64,000 bases of DNA from an uncultured Selenomonadales bacterium (GTDB lineage: Bacteria > Bacillota > Clostridia > Christensenellales > QALW01). Below the pieces are notes generated by a model, which saw only the letters and a program-made list of their open reading frames with translations, was not told where the DNA came from and ran no database searches. Position numbers and translations under genes: made by a program. How positions within the stretch are numbered: the first letter of the stretch is position 1; each line of letters begins with the position of its first letter. Location: positions 1-64,000 of the forward strand of contig CAJKLB010000009.1 in the NCBI GenBank assembly GCA_905200615.1, given 5' to 3'. Positions 26,310 to 35,242 of the stretch are shown here, one piece after another.

Positions 26310-27449
26310 TTAAATTTTTTGTGCAATTTCACTTACGGCGTTGATTGCAGTTAAAATTTCTTTTTTGGTATTAAAAACGCTGAGGCTTAAACGTACCGCG
26401 CCTTGCTTTTCCGTGCCCAAATATCGATGCACCATAGGCGCGCAGTGAAATCCGCCCCGGGAAGCGATAGAATATTTTTTATCAAGAATATCCGCAACAA
26501 ACGCCGAATCGGTATCACCTATATTAAAGGCGATAACGCCGCTTTTCACTTTTGAAGGGGAATAGACCGTTACACCTTTTATATCGGCAAGACCGTTGCG
26601 CAGAAGCTGTGCAAGAAATATTTCATGCGCCAATATCTTTTCCCGATTTTCTGCGGAAAACAAAATCCCCTTTTCCAGTGCGGCTATATTTTGTGTAGCA
26701 AGTGTTCCGCTTTCAAGATAATCCGGCATTTCCTTCGGTTGCAGAAGCTCTAAGGAGTGACTTCCGGTTCCGCCGTGGCGCAGCGGCCTTGGAAGCGGAG
26801 CACCGTCGTTTATAGCAAGCAAACCGATTCCCTGAGGACCGTATAGGCCTTTATGGCCGGCACAGCATATATAATCAATATTCATATCCGTGGCGTTGAT
26901 TTCTTGTGTTCCTGCGGCTTGAGCGCAATCCACAATAAATAATATACCGTATTTTCTGCATACTTTTCCGATTGCTTTTATATCCTGTACATGACCGGTT
27001 ACGTTTGATACGTAATTTACGATCACAGCTTTTGTATTTGTCTGGATTTCATTTTCTATTTGTTTGGCGGAAATAGTACCGTTCTCATCGGGAAAAAGAA
27101 CAGAATATCCTATATCAAAAGTTGTTTTTAAATATTCAAGCGGCCGCAGAACAGAATTGTGTTCGTAGGCAGTTGTTATGATATGATCACCCGGATAAAA
27201 AAGCCCCTTGATGGCAATGTTTAAGGCATCGGTACAGCCAAAAGTAAAAACGATGTTTTCAATATTTTTTATTCCTAAAAAATCGGCCGCAACAGAACGT
27301 GTCTGCATGACGATTTCGGCAGCCTTTAATGAGGCTCTATGTCCGCTCCGTCCTGAATTGGCCGAAAAAAAACGAAAAACTTCATTACTGCGCAAGTACA
27401 CTTCATTAGGTTTGTAAAGCGTAGTGGCAGCATTGTCAAGATATATCAT
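26310..27449 (-). CDS. Cysteine desulfurase family protein (aminotransferase class V, TIGR01977-like)
   Basis: A PLP enzyme of 379 residues. The PLP lysine is Lys200 in CCAGHKGLYGPQG. The N-terminal MIYLDNAATT and the C-terminal RGGFHCAP segment with the likely catalytic Cys are those of NifS/SufS-type enzymes. Such enzymes take sulfur or selenium from Cys/Sec. The closest match by eye is the subgroup often found near selenium-metabolism genes. It is divergent from a DUF3343 gene, a putative S/Se carrier, which supports sulfur or selenium delivery. No selD is in the window. Confidence 0.88.
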   Translation of the reverse strand: MIYLDNAATTLYKPNEVYLRSNEVFRFFSANSGRSGHRASLKAAEIVMQTRSVAADFLGIKNIENIVFTFGCTDALNIAIKGLFYPGDHIITTAYEHNSVLRPLEYLKTTFDIGYSVLFPDENGTISAKQIENEIQTNTKAVIVNYVSNVTGHVQDIKAIGKVCRKYGILFIVDCAQAAGTQEINATDMNIDYICCAGHKGLYGPQGIGLLAINDGAPLPRPLRHGGTGSHSLELLQPKEMPDYLESGTLATQNIAALEKGILFSAENREKILAHEIFLAQLLRNGLADIKGVTVYSPSKVKSGVIAFNIGDTDSAFVADILDKKYSIASRGGFHCAPMVHRYLGTEKQGAVRLSLSVFNTKKEILTAINAVSEIAQKI

Positions 27450-27522
27450 AATGTTTCTCCATTCACTTTTATTTGCTGCACATAATATATTATATTACAG
27501 AACTCAATGGGAGGATACAGTT

Positions 27523-27804
27523 ATGGGAGAGTTTGTTTTGGCCTCGTTTCGTTCAAGGACGCAGGTCATGTATTTTAATCGTATTTTAAACGGTGCAGGA
27601 ATTAAAAGTGAAATTATCAATACTCCAAGAGAAATTGCAATAGGTTGCGGCCTTTCGGTAAAGATAGCAAAGTCAGATCTTGCGGCGGCACAGCAGCTGT
27701 ATAATATTTATCATCCGACAAGCTTTGTGGGTTTTTATACGGTAGGACCGGATGAGCAAGGCAGAAAAATCATAGCTGTGCGTCAAAGCTGGACGGGAAA
27801 TTAA
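27523..27804 (+). CDS. DUF3343 protein, putative sulfur/selenium carrier
   Basis: A protein of 93 residues. MGEFVLASFRSRTQVMYFNRILNGAGI and the segment NTPREIAIGCGLSVKI, with one conserved Cys, are typical of DUF3343, small proteins that often accompany TIGR01977-like cysteine desulfurases and YedF/SelD. The Cys may carry persulfide or selenide. The start is the ATG at 27523 (GGGAGG upstream); a frame reaching back across the divergent gene is rejected. Confidence 0.85.
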   Translation: MGEFVLASFRSRTQVMYFNRILNGAGIKSEIINTPREIAIGCGLSVKIAKSDLAAAQQLYNIYHPTSFVGFYTVGPDEQGRKIIAVRQSWTGN

Positions 27805-28334
27805 ACAGAATGATCAACAAGTAAAAATATGAACTAAATTTTAATAATATCGGATAAGTTATTTTCAATAATCGATGAGTATAAAAAAGCCTGATTTTTA
27901 TGGAATTTGGAAAAACATAGAACAGGAGAATTGCAAGACGAAAGAAAAATTCTTTGAATAAAAAGAATTTTTGAGGTATAAATCCGTTAAAAAAGCGTTT
28001 CGGTTCTAACTTATTTGTGTAATCTCAAAGTTCCGGATAAAAAGCAAACGTATGACGATGGTGATTTTTGTATGAATATCCAAGCACTTTAGAGGTTATA
28101 TGAAAATGATGTTTTGCCTGGTATAAAACAAAAAATTTATTGTTTGGTAGGAAAGAATCATTTTTATTAAAAATACAGATATTTTTTATAAATGTCATTC
28201 GTTTTATAACCAAACACTTACGCGCTGAACGAAGCGACTGTTAAATTTTTATGGTTTTAACCTTAAAAATATTTTATTTTTTGGAGCAACAGAAATTCTT
28301 TTTTTGTTTTACGCAAGCCGTATTCATTCAAAAA
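27805..28334. other. AT-rich intergenic stretch without recognised genes
   Basis: Over 500 bp with no credible coding sequence; a 62-codon frame on the minus strand lacks a ribosome site. An 11-bp perfect inverted repeat (AAAAATTCTTT / AAAGAATTTTT, 27945-27972) could weakly terminate the DUF3343 gene. Possibly decayed DNA. Confidence 0.5.
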
Positions 28335-28390
28335 AAAACAAAAAGAGCTGCAGAAAATTATCTTTTATAAAACTGCTGCAACTCTTTTTT
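28335..28390 (-). terminator. Terminator of the FAD oxidoreductase gene
   Basis: Stem AAAAGAG(C/T)TGCAG arms (28341-28353 and 28376-28388), 22-nt loop, and on the minus strand TTTTTGTTTTTTTTT follows. The A-run on the other side could let it work in the plus direction too. Confidence 0.65.
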
Positions 28391-28423
28391 TGCTTGATTT
28401 TTACGTTGCTTTTTGCAAAAAAA

Positions 28424-29689
28424 TTATATTGCGGCGCCGTCCTTTATTAATTGCTGCCGCAAAGCAGAAATATCAATTTCCAAAGGTTTAAGGTTTTGCT
28501 CAGCCGCCAATGCCGCTGCGGTTCCGGCAGCTTGGCCGATACAGCAAACAATGGGCATAATACGTATAGAGGCCTGTGCTTCATGCGTAACGGAAATACA
28601 TCTTCCGGCCACCAGCAAATTATCGATATTCTGCGGAAGCAAAGAGCGATAGGGAATACTGTAATACTTTCCTTGCGGAAAAAAATAATGGCTGGTACCG
28701 CTGCCTTCGGGATTATGAATATCGATATCGTAATTACCCAAAGCAATAGAATCTTCAAATTGAACGCAATTGATTAAATCTTCTTGACTCAATTTATAAA
28801 TACCGTCAATCATCCGGCTTTCACGAACGCCGATTTCCGAGGCGGTGGACAAAAGTATGCCGTTTGCAAAAGAAGTAAAATTTTCTTTCAAAAAATTGAA
28901 CAGTTCAAATACTTGTTCCCTTGCTTCTATTTCTGCTTTTGTAATATCAAAGGCGTCCGTGGGATTCCGTTTTACGATACGAGTGGAATTGAAATGAATT
29001 ACATTTTCCATAGTGTTAGGAAACACCAAAATATCCTCGCGCGGATTTTTTATTTTTCCTTGTTTTTGAAATTCATTGTAAAGCGCGTTGATTTCCTGTC
29101 TCTGCCGGTTGAATTCTTTTATGTCTACATTTCCTATCCGAAAACTTAACGTCATAGGCTGGCATAAATGATCCTCACTGCGGCCGAGCGTATAAGGGCA
29201 GCCGGCTTTATAGGCAATATCGGCATCGCCGGTTGCATCGATAAAATAGCGCGCCTCTAAATCCATGAGTCCTGATTTATTAGCTACTGTTATTTGGGTA
29301 ATTCGCTGTTCTTCTTTTTTTGTTTGCGTAATGTAAGAATGAAATAATAAATCTACTCCGGCATCTGACGCCATGCGGTTTAAAATCAGTTTTAAATATT
29401 CTTCATTAAAGCACTGGGTTTCTTCAATGGATTTGTTTTGATACAATCCCCCCATTTCTTCAAGGCTTCGGGTTATTTCCTCAAAAATACCTTGACTTAA
29501 ATAAAAACGTTTTCCGTCTTTTATCGTCCAGTAAGGCATAAAGGGATTGATTAAACAATTTACGCATGTTCCGCCCAAAGCGTTTGCTTTTTCCACAAGC
29601 AGCACCGACGCCCCCATCCGCGCCGCGGCAATAGCGGCGGCTGCTCCGGCAAAGCCGCCTCCGGCTACAATTACATCATATTGTTTCAT
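28424..29689 (-). CDS. FAD-dependent oxidoreductase (FAD_oxidored family)
   Basis: A protein of 421 residues. The N-terminal dinucleotide motif VAGGGFAGAAAAIAAARMG and LLVEKANALGGTCVN, the middle ARYFIDATGDADIAYKAGCP, and the C-terminal NLLVAGRCISVTHEAQASIRIMPIVCCIGQAAGTAAALA define the family (PF12831-like). Members oxidise or reduce diverse small molecules; the substrate is unknown. The start is the ATG at 29689 (GGGAAG upstream); 39 extra codons upstream run through its promoter and are rejected. Confidence 0.88.
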   Translation of the reverse strand: MKQYDVIVAGGGFAGAAAAIAAARMGASVLLVEKANALGGTCVNCLINPFMPYWTIKDGKRFYLSQGIFEEITRSLEEMGGLYQNKSIEETQCFNEEYLKLILNRMASDAGVDLLFHSYITQTKKEEQRITQITVANKSGLMDLEARYFIDATGDADIAYKAGCPYTLGRSEDHLCQPMTLSFRIGNVDIKEFNRQRQEINALYNEFQKQGKIKNPREDILVFPNTMENVIHFNSTRIVKRNPTDAFDITKAEIEAREQVFELFNFLKENFTSFANGILLSTASEIGVRESRMIDGIYKLSQEDLINCVQFEDSIALGNYDIDIHNPEGSGTSHYFFPQGKYYSIPYRSLLPQNIDNLLVAGRCISVTHEAQASIRIMPIVCCIGQAAGTAAALAAEQNLKPLEIDISALRQQLIKDGAAI

Positions 29690-29700
29690 TTTTTCACTTC

Positions 29701-29745
29701 CCGTATTTTTTATAACAGTATAAAATAAAATACGGTTTTTCTCAA
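29701..29745 (-). promoter_or_regulatory. Promoter and operator-like repeat of the FAD oxidoreductase gene
   Basis: On the minus strand TTGAGA (29740-29745), 17 bp, TATACT (29717-29722). A 9-bp perfect inverted repeat (CCGTATTTT 29701-29709, AAAATACGG 29727-29735) brackets the -10 and likely start point. Confidence 0.55.
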
Positions 29746-29826
29746 GACGAATGTTGAAAATTATAAGACAGATTTTGCACTGTTGATTTACGCAGCAAGA
29801 AAACAAAATATTTCGGCGTATAAAAT

Positions 29827-30519
29827 TTAAATCAGTACCGAATTTTTTTCGCTTTTTTTATAAATGCGAAGGGTACTGTTATCACAGATGACGGCTAAAA
29901 AAATATCTTCTTTTTTTATGTTTTGTTTTGCAAGTTCTTTTTCCAGCCATTTTTCATTTTTTTTGCAAAACTTTAGATTTTTAGTAAATACTCTTCCGTC
30001 GGCAATCACACTAACATCCGGATAGGCCTGAGCAACTTGTACATTCATATCTTTCGGTGTTGCGGGACGGGCGGTGCTTACCGGTAAAATACTGATTTTT
30101 CCGTTTCGTTCAAAGACGGCTAATTGAATGTCCGCTAAATTAAAAAAACCTTTCTGCCGACAGGAACAAAGAAACTCTCCGATATCTATTTTTGCTTTCT
30201 TAAAGCTTTCTTTGTATAAAATTCCGTTTTCCATTAAAATATATGTTTTTCCTTCTAAAAAAACTTGAAGTATGGAAAATTTGTTTGAAAGGTAAGGCAT
30301 ACATGCCGTTAATATGCCGTAGATGGTCATGGCAATCAAAGGTTCTGCAATATTTTCAATATTGATAGCGAATTCCGCGGCAATGGATCCTATGGTAATA
30401 CTGCTGATATAATCAAAAATTCCCATTTCGGAAATCTGACGGTTTCCCGTAAGTTTAGTAAGAAAGAATAAATAAAGAAAAGAGCCTGCTGATGTAAATA
30501 CGATAAATAAATAATTCAT
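29827..30519 (-). CDS. DUF421 (YetF-like) membrane protein
   Basis: A protein of 230 residues. Three N-terminal membrane helices (MNYLFIVFTSAGSFLYLFFLTKL, ISSITIGSIAAEFAI, PLIAMTIYGILTACMPYL) are followed by a cytoplasmic domain (FLEGKTYILMENGILYKESFKKAKI). This is the DUF421/YetF family, common in sporulating Firmicutes, several of them forespore-expressed; the function is unknown. GGAG precedes the ATG. It is divergent from the next gene. Confidence 0.88.
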   Translation of the reverse strand: MNYLFIVFTSAGSFLYLFFLTKLTGNRQISEMGIFDYISSITIGSIAAEFAINIENIAEPLIAMTIYGILTACMPYLSNKFSILQVFLEGKTYILMENGILYKESFKKAKIDIGEFLCSCRQKGFFNLADIQLAVFERNGKISILPVSTARPATPKDMNVQVAQAYPDVSVIADGRVFTKNLKFCKKNEKWLEKELAKQNIKKEDIFLAVICDNSTLRIYKKSEKNSVLI

Positions 30520-30576
30520 AAAAATTCTCCGTTATTTGAATACCTTTTTGTGCATATGCTTAATCGGTGATAGTAT

Positions 30577-31701
30577 ATGAAAAATATTTTTAGGGGATTC
30601 GTTGCTATAATTATTATCCTTTTTATGATTTTTACTCCCCGATTTTTGCTTCCCGCATTAAATGCGGATGTTATCAGTGACGAGATGTATGCACGAAGAG
30701 AAAAATTCTACTACGGTGTAATCAACGTCTGGCAAGTTGATTGCTTTGACGGCGGTACCGGCAGCCGCGCTATTTGGTTAAAAAATATATGTTCCGGTTT
30801 TGAAAGACAATATAACGGCGTTTATATCAATGTAGAATCGATTTCTCTTACGATGGCGAATCAATTGATTTCAGAGGGAAAAAAACTGCCGGATATTATT
30901 TCTTTCGGCTCAGGAATTGCTCTGAGTTCGGAAAATTTTGAACCTTTATCTTTAAACTTAACACAGGTGCGCAGTGAAATTTTAGATGTGTGCGGTGAAA
31001 CAGCCGTTCCCTGGTGTATGGGGGCGTATTTTATGATTTCCTGTGACGGAGATAAAAATCACTGGGGAAACGACGGAAGAGTTGTATCGAATAAAAAGAG
31101 CAGCAAAACGGTTTATTCTGTGGGAATTGCCGAACGTGCGGGCTATCTCGCGCCTCTGGCGCTGATTCAGTACTGCGGGGAAGAAAATTTATCTGCTTTT
31201 CATCAGGAACTTTCGGTTTGCAGCGGTACATCACAGGAAATGTTTGAAGCCTATAATTATTCTCAAAAAATAAATCATATGTTAGGCACACAAAGGGATC
31301 TTTATCGTTTAAACGCCGCTGACAGCCGTGAAATGGGAAGAAGCAGCACGCTTTCGCTTTTGAGCGGCTACAACGATTTGTTTCAATATATCGGCATTCT
31401 GAAAACCGAGGATGAAAAAAAAGTTTATACGATGAATGCGTTTATTCAATATTTGCTGGAGGAAAGCCAACAAAGCAAGCTGGGGGAGATCGGACTTTTT
31501 CCGGTAAACAGCAGTGCGACGCCGGAATATAATAATCAATATATGCTTGAGGCATGGGAACAGGTAAAAAAGTCTTCGTTTCATTGCCGAAGCTTGGTAT
31601 TTGAAGGGGAATATGCGCAGCAGCTGAATCAAAAAATCTTTTCTTGGCTGAAGGGATCGGAAGAAAAGCCGGAGGAAATGTTAAAAAATCTTATTGAATA
31701 A
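30577..31701 (+). CDS. Membrane-anchored extracellular solute-binding-like protein
   Basis: A protein of 374 residues. One N-terminal hydrophobic helix (residues 5-25) with no lipobox Cys acts as an uncleaved anchor or signal. The segment VINVWQVDCFDGGTGSRAIWL and ISEGKKLPDIISFGSG resemble type 1 periplasmic solute-binding proteins. No permease or ATPase is adjacent, so transport is not supported by context. The ribosome site is weak. The gene is followed closely by the murB promoter. Confidence 0.7.
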   Translation: MKNIFRGFVAIIIILFMIFTPRFLLPALNADVISDEMYARREKFYYGVINVWQVDCFDGGTGSRAIWLKNICSGFERQYNGVYINVESISLTMANQLISEGKKLPDIISFGSGIALSSENFEPLSLNLTQVRSEILDVCGETAVPWCMGAYFMISCDGDKNHWGNDGRVVSNKKSSKTVYSVGIAERAGYLAPLALIQYCGEENLSAFHQELSVCSGTSQEMFEAYNYSQKINHMLGTQRDLYRLNAADSREMGRSSTLSLLSGYNDLFQYIGILKTEDEKKVYTMNAFIQYLLEESQQSKLGEIGLFPVNSSATPEYNNQYMLEAWEQVKKSSFHCRSLVFEGEYAQQLNQKIFSWLKGSEEKPEEMLKNLIE

Positions 31702-31722
31702 ATTCCTGTTTTGCGGTATAAT
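31694..31722 (+). promoter_or_regulatory. Promoter of the murB-dnaE operon
   Basis: TTGAAT (31694-31699), 17 bp, TATAAT (31717-31722). The -35 overlaps the stop codon of the preceding gene. Confidence 0.65.
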
Positions 31723-31751
31723 AATTGAGAATATAGTTCGGGAGGAACAGC

Positions 31752-32660
31752 ATGTCTGTTGATCAGTTAAAAGAGTTTATCGCCCATAACGGTTTTGATT
31801 ATATTTTTGATGTACCTATGAAAAATTATACGACTTTAAAAATCGGCGGCAAAGCGGATATTATTGTACAGCCACGTTCAGCTGATGAGCTGGAACAACT
31901 GATTTTAAAAGCAAAGCAATATACTTCGCCTATATATTTTATGGGAAACGGATCCAATATTTTGGTAAAGGATAACGGCGTAAGAGGCATGATTATCAAA
32001 TTCGGTGCGAATATGGCATCAACCGAAATTGACGGGAATATCATTTCGGCCGGTGCCGGTATCAGTATGGCGCATTTGGCATCTATTGCGGCAGAAAATT
32101 CTCTTGCGGGGTTTGAGTTTGCCTCAGGGATTCCCGGCACCTTGGGCGGAGGAATTGTGATGAATGCCGGAGCTTATAAGGGGGAAATGGGCGATGTTGT
32201 CATTGAGGCAACCGCTTTGTGCGGCGATAGTTCCGTTGCGGTTTTAAAAAAAGAGGATTTGGATTTTTCTTATCGGCATAGTTGCTTTACCGGAAGCAAT
32301 ATGCTGGTTTTATCCGCAAAACTGTTGTTGCAAAAAGGAAATAAAGAAGAGATTAAAAGCCGGATTCGCGAACTTGCGCAAAAACGTCGGACAACACAGC
32401 CTCTGGAATATCCCAGTGCAGGAAGCGCTTTTAAACGTCCGGCCAGCGGTTATGCGGCGGCGATGATTGATTCCTGCGGATTAAAGGGATATTGTGTGGG
32501 AGATGCGCAGGTATCGGAAAAGCACGCCGGTTTTGTTGTCAATAAGGGAAATGCTACGGCAAGAGATGTTATAGAGCTGCTTACATATATACAAAAAACA
32601 GTAAAAGAAAATTTCAATACGGTTCTGGAACCGGAAATTATTATAATGGGCGAGGATTAA
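31752..32660 (+). CDS. murB: UDP-N-acetylenolpyruvoylglucosamine reductase
   Basis: NADPH- and FAD-dependent second step of UDP-MurNAc synthesis. It has 302 residues (type IIa). YTTLKIGGKADIIVQP, FMGNGSNILVKD, GFEFASGIPGTLGGGIVMNAGAY and the PSAGSAFKRP segment with the catalytic Ser are present. GGGAGG precedes the ATG. It is first gene of murB-PHP-rapZ-whiA-HPr-dnaE. Confidence 0.97.
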   Translation: MSVDQLKEFIAHNGFDYIFDVPMKNYTTLKIGGKADIIVQPRSADELEQLILKAKQYTSPIYFMGNGSNILVKDNGVRGMIIKFGANMASTEIDGNIISAGAGISMAHLASIAAENSLAGFEFASGIPGTLGGGIVMNAGAYKGEMGDVVIEATALCGDSSVAVLKKEDLDFSYRHSCFTGSNMLVLSAKLLLQKGNKEEIKSRIRELAQKRRTTQPLEYPSAGSAFKRPASGYAAAMIDSCGLKGYCVGDAQVSEKHAGFVVNKGNATARDVIELLTYIQKTVKENFNTVLEPEIIIMGED

Positions 32661-32663
32661 ACA

Positions 32664-33434
32664 TTGATCACAGGGGATTATCATACGCACGGCAGTTTCA
32701 GCCATGGCAAGGGCAGCGCAATGGAAAATGCGAAAGAAGCGCATCTTAAACAGTTAAAAAGTATTGCCATTACGGAACATGGTATGTACACCCTGATCGG
32801 CGGGCTGCGGGCAAAACAGATAGAGAAAGCGCGTGCGGAAATCGCCGACGCCCATCAAAAGTATCCCGATATAAAAATTTATTTCGGCATTGAAGCCAAC
32901 TTGATTTCTCCGGAAGGAGACATTGATATTCCGGATGCCTTTAAAAATGAGTTTGAGATGGTTTTACTGGGCCTGCATTATTTTATAAAAGGAACCGGAC
33001 TTAGAAATATCGCAAATATTATATGGAAAAACTTGTTCAGAAAATTTATTCGGCAAAAAAATAAGCTTTGCCAAATGAATACGCAAGCCCTGATCAAAGC
33101 AATGCATAAATATGATATTGACGCCCTGGCACATTTAGGGACAAGCATGCCCGATTACGATATTATGGCCGTGGCTAAGGCGGCGGAAGAAACCGATACC
33201 TGTATTGAACTGAACAATAAACACTGTTCTCTTTCTGTAGAGCAGTTAAAACAGCTGGCGGAGACGAATGTTAAATTTTTATTAAATTCAGATGCTCACG
33301 AACCCAAGGATGTAGGAATGACGGAACAGGCTGAGGCACTTGCAAGAGAAGCCGGCATTCGGGTGGAAAATATTTTGAATCTTGCGCCAAATGAATATAT
33401 TCCCAAACGCTTACGAGGAGGGGGGCAAGTATGA
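32664..33434 (+). CDS. PHP-domain phosphatase
   Basis: A metal-dependent phosphoesterase of 256 residues. The motifs GDYHTHGSFSHGKGS, AITEHG and LNSDAHEPKDVG hold the metal-binding His/Asp residues of the PHP family (histidinol phosphatase/YcdX-like). The substrate is unknown. TTG is the start codon at 32664, with CGAGGA 8 bp before. The stop overlaps rapZ by 4 bp. This gene is usual between murB and rapZ in Clostridia. Confidence 0.88.
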   Translation: MITGDYHTHGSFSHGKGSAMENAKEAHLKQLKSIAITEHGMYTLIGGLRAKQIEKARAEIADAHQKYPDIKIYFGIEANLISPEGDIDIPDAFKNEFEMVLLGLHYFIKGTGLRNIANIIWKNLFRKFIRQKNKLCQMNTQALIKAMHKYDIDALAHLGTSMPDYDIMAVAKAAEETDTCIELNNKHCSLSVEQLKQLAETNVKFLLNSDAHEPKDVGMTEQAEALAREAGIRVENILNLAPNEYIPKRLRGGGQV

Positions 33435-34318
33435 AATTTGTTATTGTTACCGGAATTTCCGGTGCCGGAAAAACCACGGCGCTGAAAGCATTGGAAAATA
33501 TGGGCTTCTTTTGTGTGGACAACTTGCCCAGTATTTTGCTCACAAAATTTGCAGACCTTTGTTTTCAGGGAAATACTGAATTTTCAAAAGTTGCTGTAGG
33601 CATTGATGTGCGCGGAAGAGAATTTTTCGGGCAGTTGGAGCAAGCGATCGATTATATGGATAAAAACAATTATATGGTGGATATCTTGTTTCTTTCCTGC
33701 GATCGGGATGTTTTAGTAAACCGATATAATTTTACACGGCACGTGCATCCGCTTGCTCAAGAAGGAACAATTCTTGAATGTATTGAAAAAGAAGAGCAAA
33801 TTCTTGCTCCGATAAAAAAGCATGCTACCTTTATGCTGGATACCTCAAAAATGCAGCCTAAGCATATTAAATTGGCGCTTGAACGGCTATATAAAGAAAG
33901 TAAATCGGATATGGTTAAAGTATATATCACTTCCTTTGGCTTCAAGCGCGGCATTCCTACCGATGCAGACTTTATTTTTGACGCGCGTTATCTGCCCAAT
34001 CCGTATAATATAACGGAACTCAGACCTCACAGCGGATTAGAAGCCTGTGTTTTGCAATATTTAAACGGCTGTGAGGATTTTAACAAAACAGTCGATATGA
34101 TTTATACTTCTCTTCATTATATGATTCCCTTGTATCATAATTCCGGCAAGCAGGAAATGCTTTATGCCATAGGCTGTACCGGAGGATTTCATCGCTCTGT
34201 TGCTTTAGCAGAAGCTGTTTCTCAAAAATTAAAAGCTGATGGTTTTGATATTATCTGCGAGCACCGTGATTTGAGCATAGAGGGCGGACAGGAAAAATGG
34301 AAAAATCATTCACTGTGA
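33431..34318 (+). CDS. rapZ: RNase adapter/nucleotide-binding protein RapZ (YvcJ)
   Basis: A protein of 295 residues. Walker A is GISGAGKTT near the N-terminus, followed by ENMGFFCVDNLPS; the C-terminal domain has YAIGCTGGFHRSVALAE. In E. coli RapZ senses glucosamine-6-phosphate and steers RNase E; in Bacillus YvcJ is a GTPase of less clear role. AGGAGG upstream. The YvcK/GlmR gene normally found between rapZ and whiA is missing here. Confidence 0.95.
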   Translation: MKFVIVTGISGAGKTTALKALENMGFFCVDNLPSILLTKFADLCFQGNTEFSKVAVGIDVRGREFFGQLEQAIDYMDKNNYMVDILFLSCDRDVLVNRYNFTRHVHPLAQEGTILECIEKEEQILAPIKKHATFMLDTSKMQPKHIKLALERLYKESKSDMVKVYITSFGFKRGIPTDADFIFDARYLPNPYNITELRPHSGLEACVLQYLNGCEDFNKTVDMIYTSLHYMIPLYHNSGKQEMLYAIGCTGGFHRSVALAEAVSQKLKADGFDIICEHRDLSIEGGQEKWKNHSL

Positions 34319-35241
34319 TGACGCGGCTGGAAGCCGCAAAGGTGAAATTCGGAAAAGTTCCGCTTCTTTTGGCGGAACTTGCGGCATATGCGTTTTCCTG
34401 CGGGAATATAAAATTAGGCAGGGGAGAACTCTCCTTGGAACTTTCCAGTGAATTAGAAGAAATTGCGCGCCGGATTTCCGCCTTAATCCGGCGTCTATAT
34501 ACACACGCGCCGGAGATTCGCGTGATTGAAAAAAGTCAGCCTAAAAAACATACCTGTTTTTTGATGGAAATCTCCCCCAATACTCCGGAAGGACAATTGC
34601 TGTTTGATATCGGATTGCTGGAAGGAACAAACGAAAATTACAGTTTTGGAAATTTAAATCTTTCGATATTTGAAACGGCGGATTGCTTTGATGCCGTTTT
34701 GCGCGGTGCTTTTTTAGGCTGCGGCATACTTTATGACCCTAACAAAGAATATCGGCTGGAATTTGTGCTTGCGCATGATTCTTTTGCCGAATATTTGTTA
34801 GAATCTATGCTTGCGCGGGGATTTCAGGCCAAAATGACCCGGCGCAGGGAACGTCATGTGGTATACGTAAAACAAATAGAAAATATTTCGGACATTCTGG
34901 TATGGATCGGTGCCAGAAATATGATGCTGGATATGGAGAATATCCGAGTTTATAAAGATGTAAAAAACATGATTAACCGAAGTGATAATTGCATTATCGG
35001 TAATATGGGAAAAACCATCACGGCCGCACAGAAACAGTTAGCGGATATTTTAACAATACAGCAAGCAGGGTATCCTCTTTCGCCTTCTTTAAAAGAGGCC
35101 TGTGAACTGCGACAGGACCATCCGGATTCTTCTTTAACGGAGCTGGCAATGCTGAGCGGCGAAACTACAAAATCAGCTTTGAATAAGCGCTTTATTAAAC
35201 TGCATGAAATTGCCTCATCTTTAACGGAAAGGAAAATGTAA
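34297..35241 (+). CDS. whiA: DNA-binding protein WhiA
   Basis: A protein of 314 residues. The N-terminal homing-endonuclease-like domain (AELAAYAFSCGNIKLG, ADCFDAVLRGAFLGCG) is followed by a C-terminal helix-turn-helix region (LTELAMLSGETTKSALNKRFIKLHEIA). In Bacillus it affects cell division and nucleoid segregation. The start at 34297 aligns with family N-termini and overlaps rapZ by 22 bp; an alternative ATG at 34318 would shorten it by 7. Confidence 0.95.
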   Translation: MEKSFTVMTRLEAAKVKFGKVPLLLAELAAYAFSCGNIKLGRGELSLELSSELEEIARRISALIRRLYTHAPEIRVIEKSQPKKHTCFLMEISPNTPEGQLLFDIGLLEGTNENYSFGNLNLSIFETADCFDAVLRGAFLGCGILYDPNKEYRLEFVLAHDSFAEYLLESMLARGFQAKMTRRRERHVVYVKQIENISDILVWIGARNMMLDMENIRVYKDVKNMINRSDNCIIGNMGKTITAAQKQLADILTIQQAGYPLSPSLKEACELRQDHPDSSLTELAMLSGETTKSALNKRFIKLHEIASSLTERKM

Positions 35242-35242
35242 A

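Noticed and set aside
28025..28213. A 62-codon minus-strand frame
   Set aside because: No ribosome site, no promoter, composition like the surrounding AT-rich gap.
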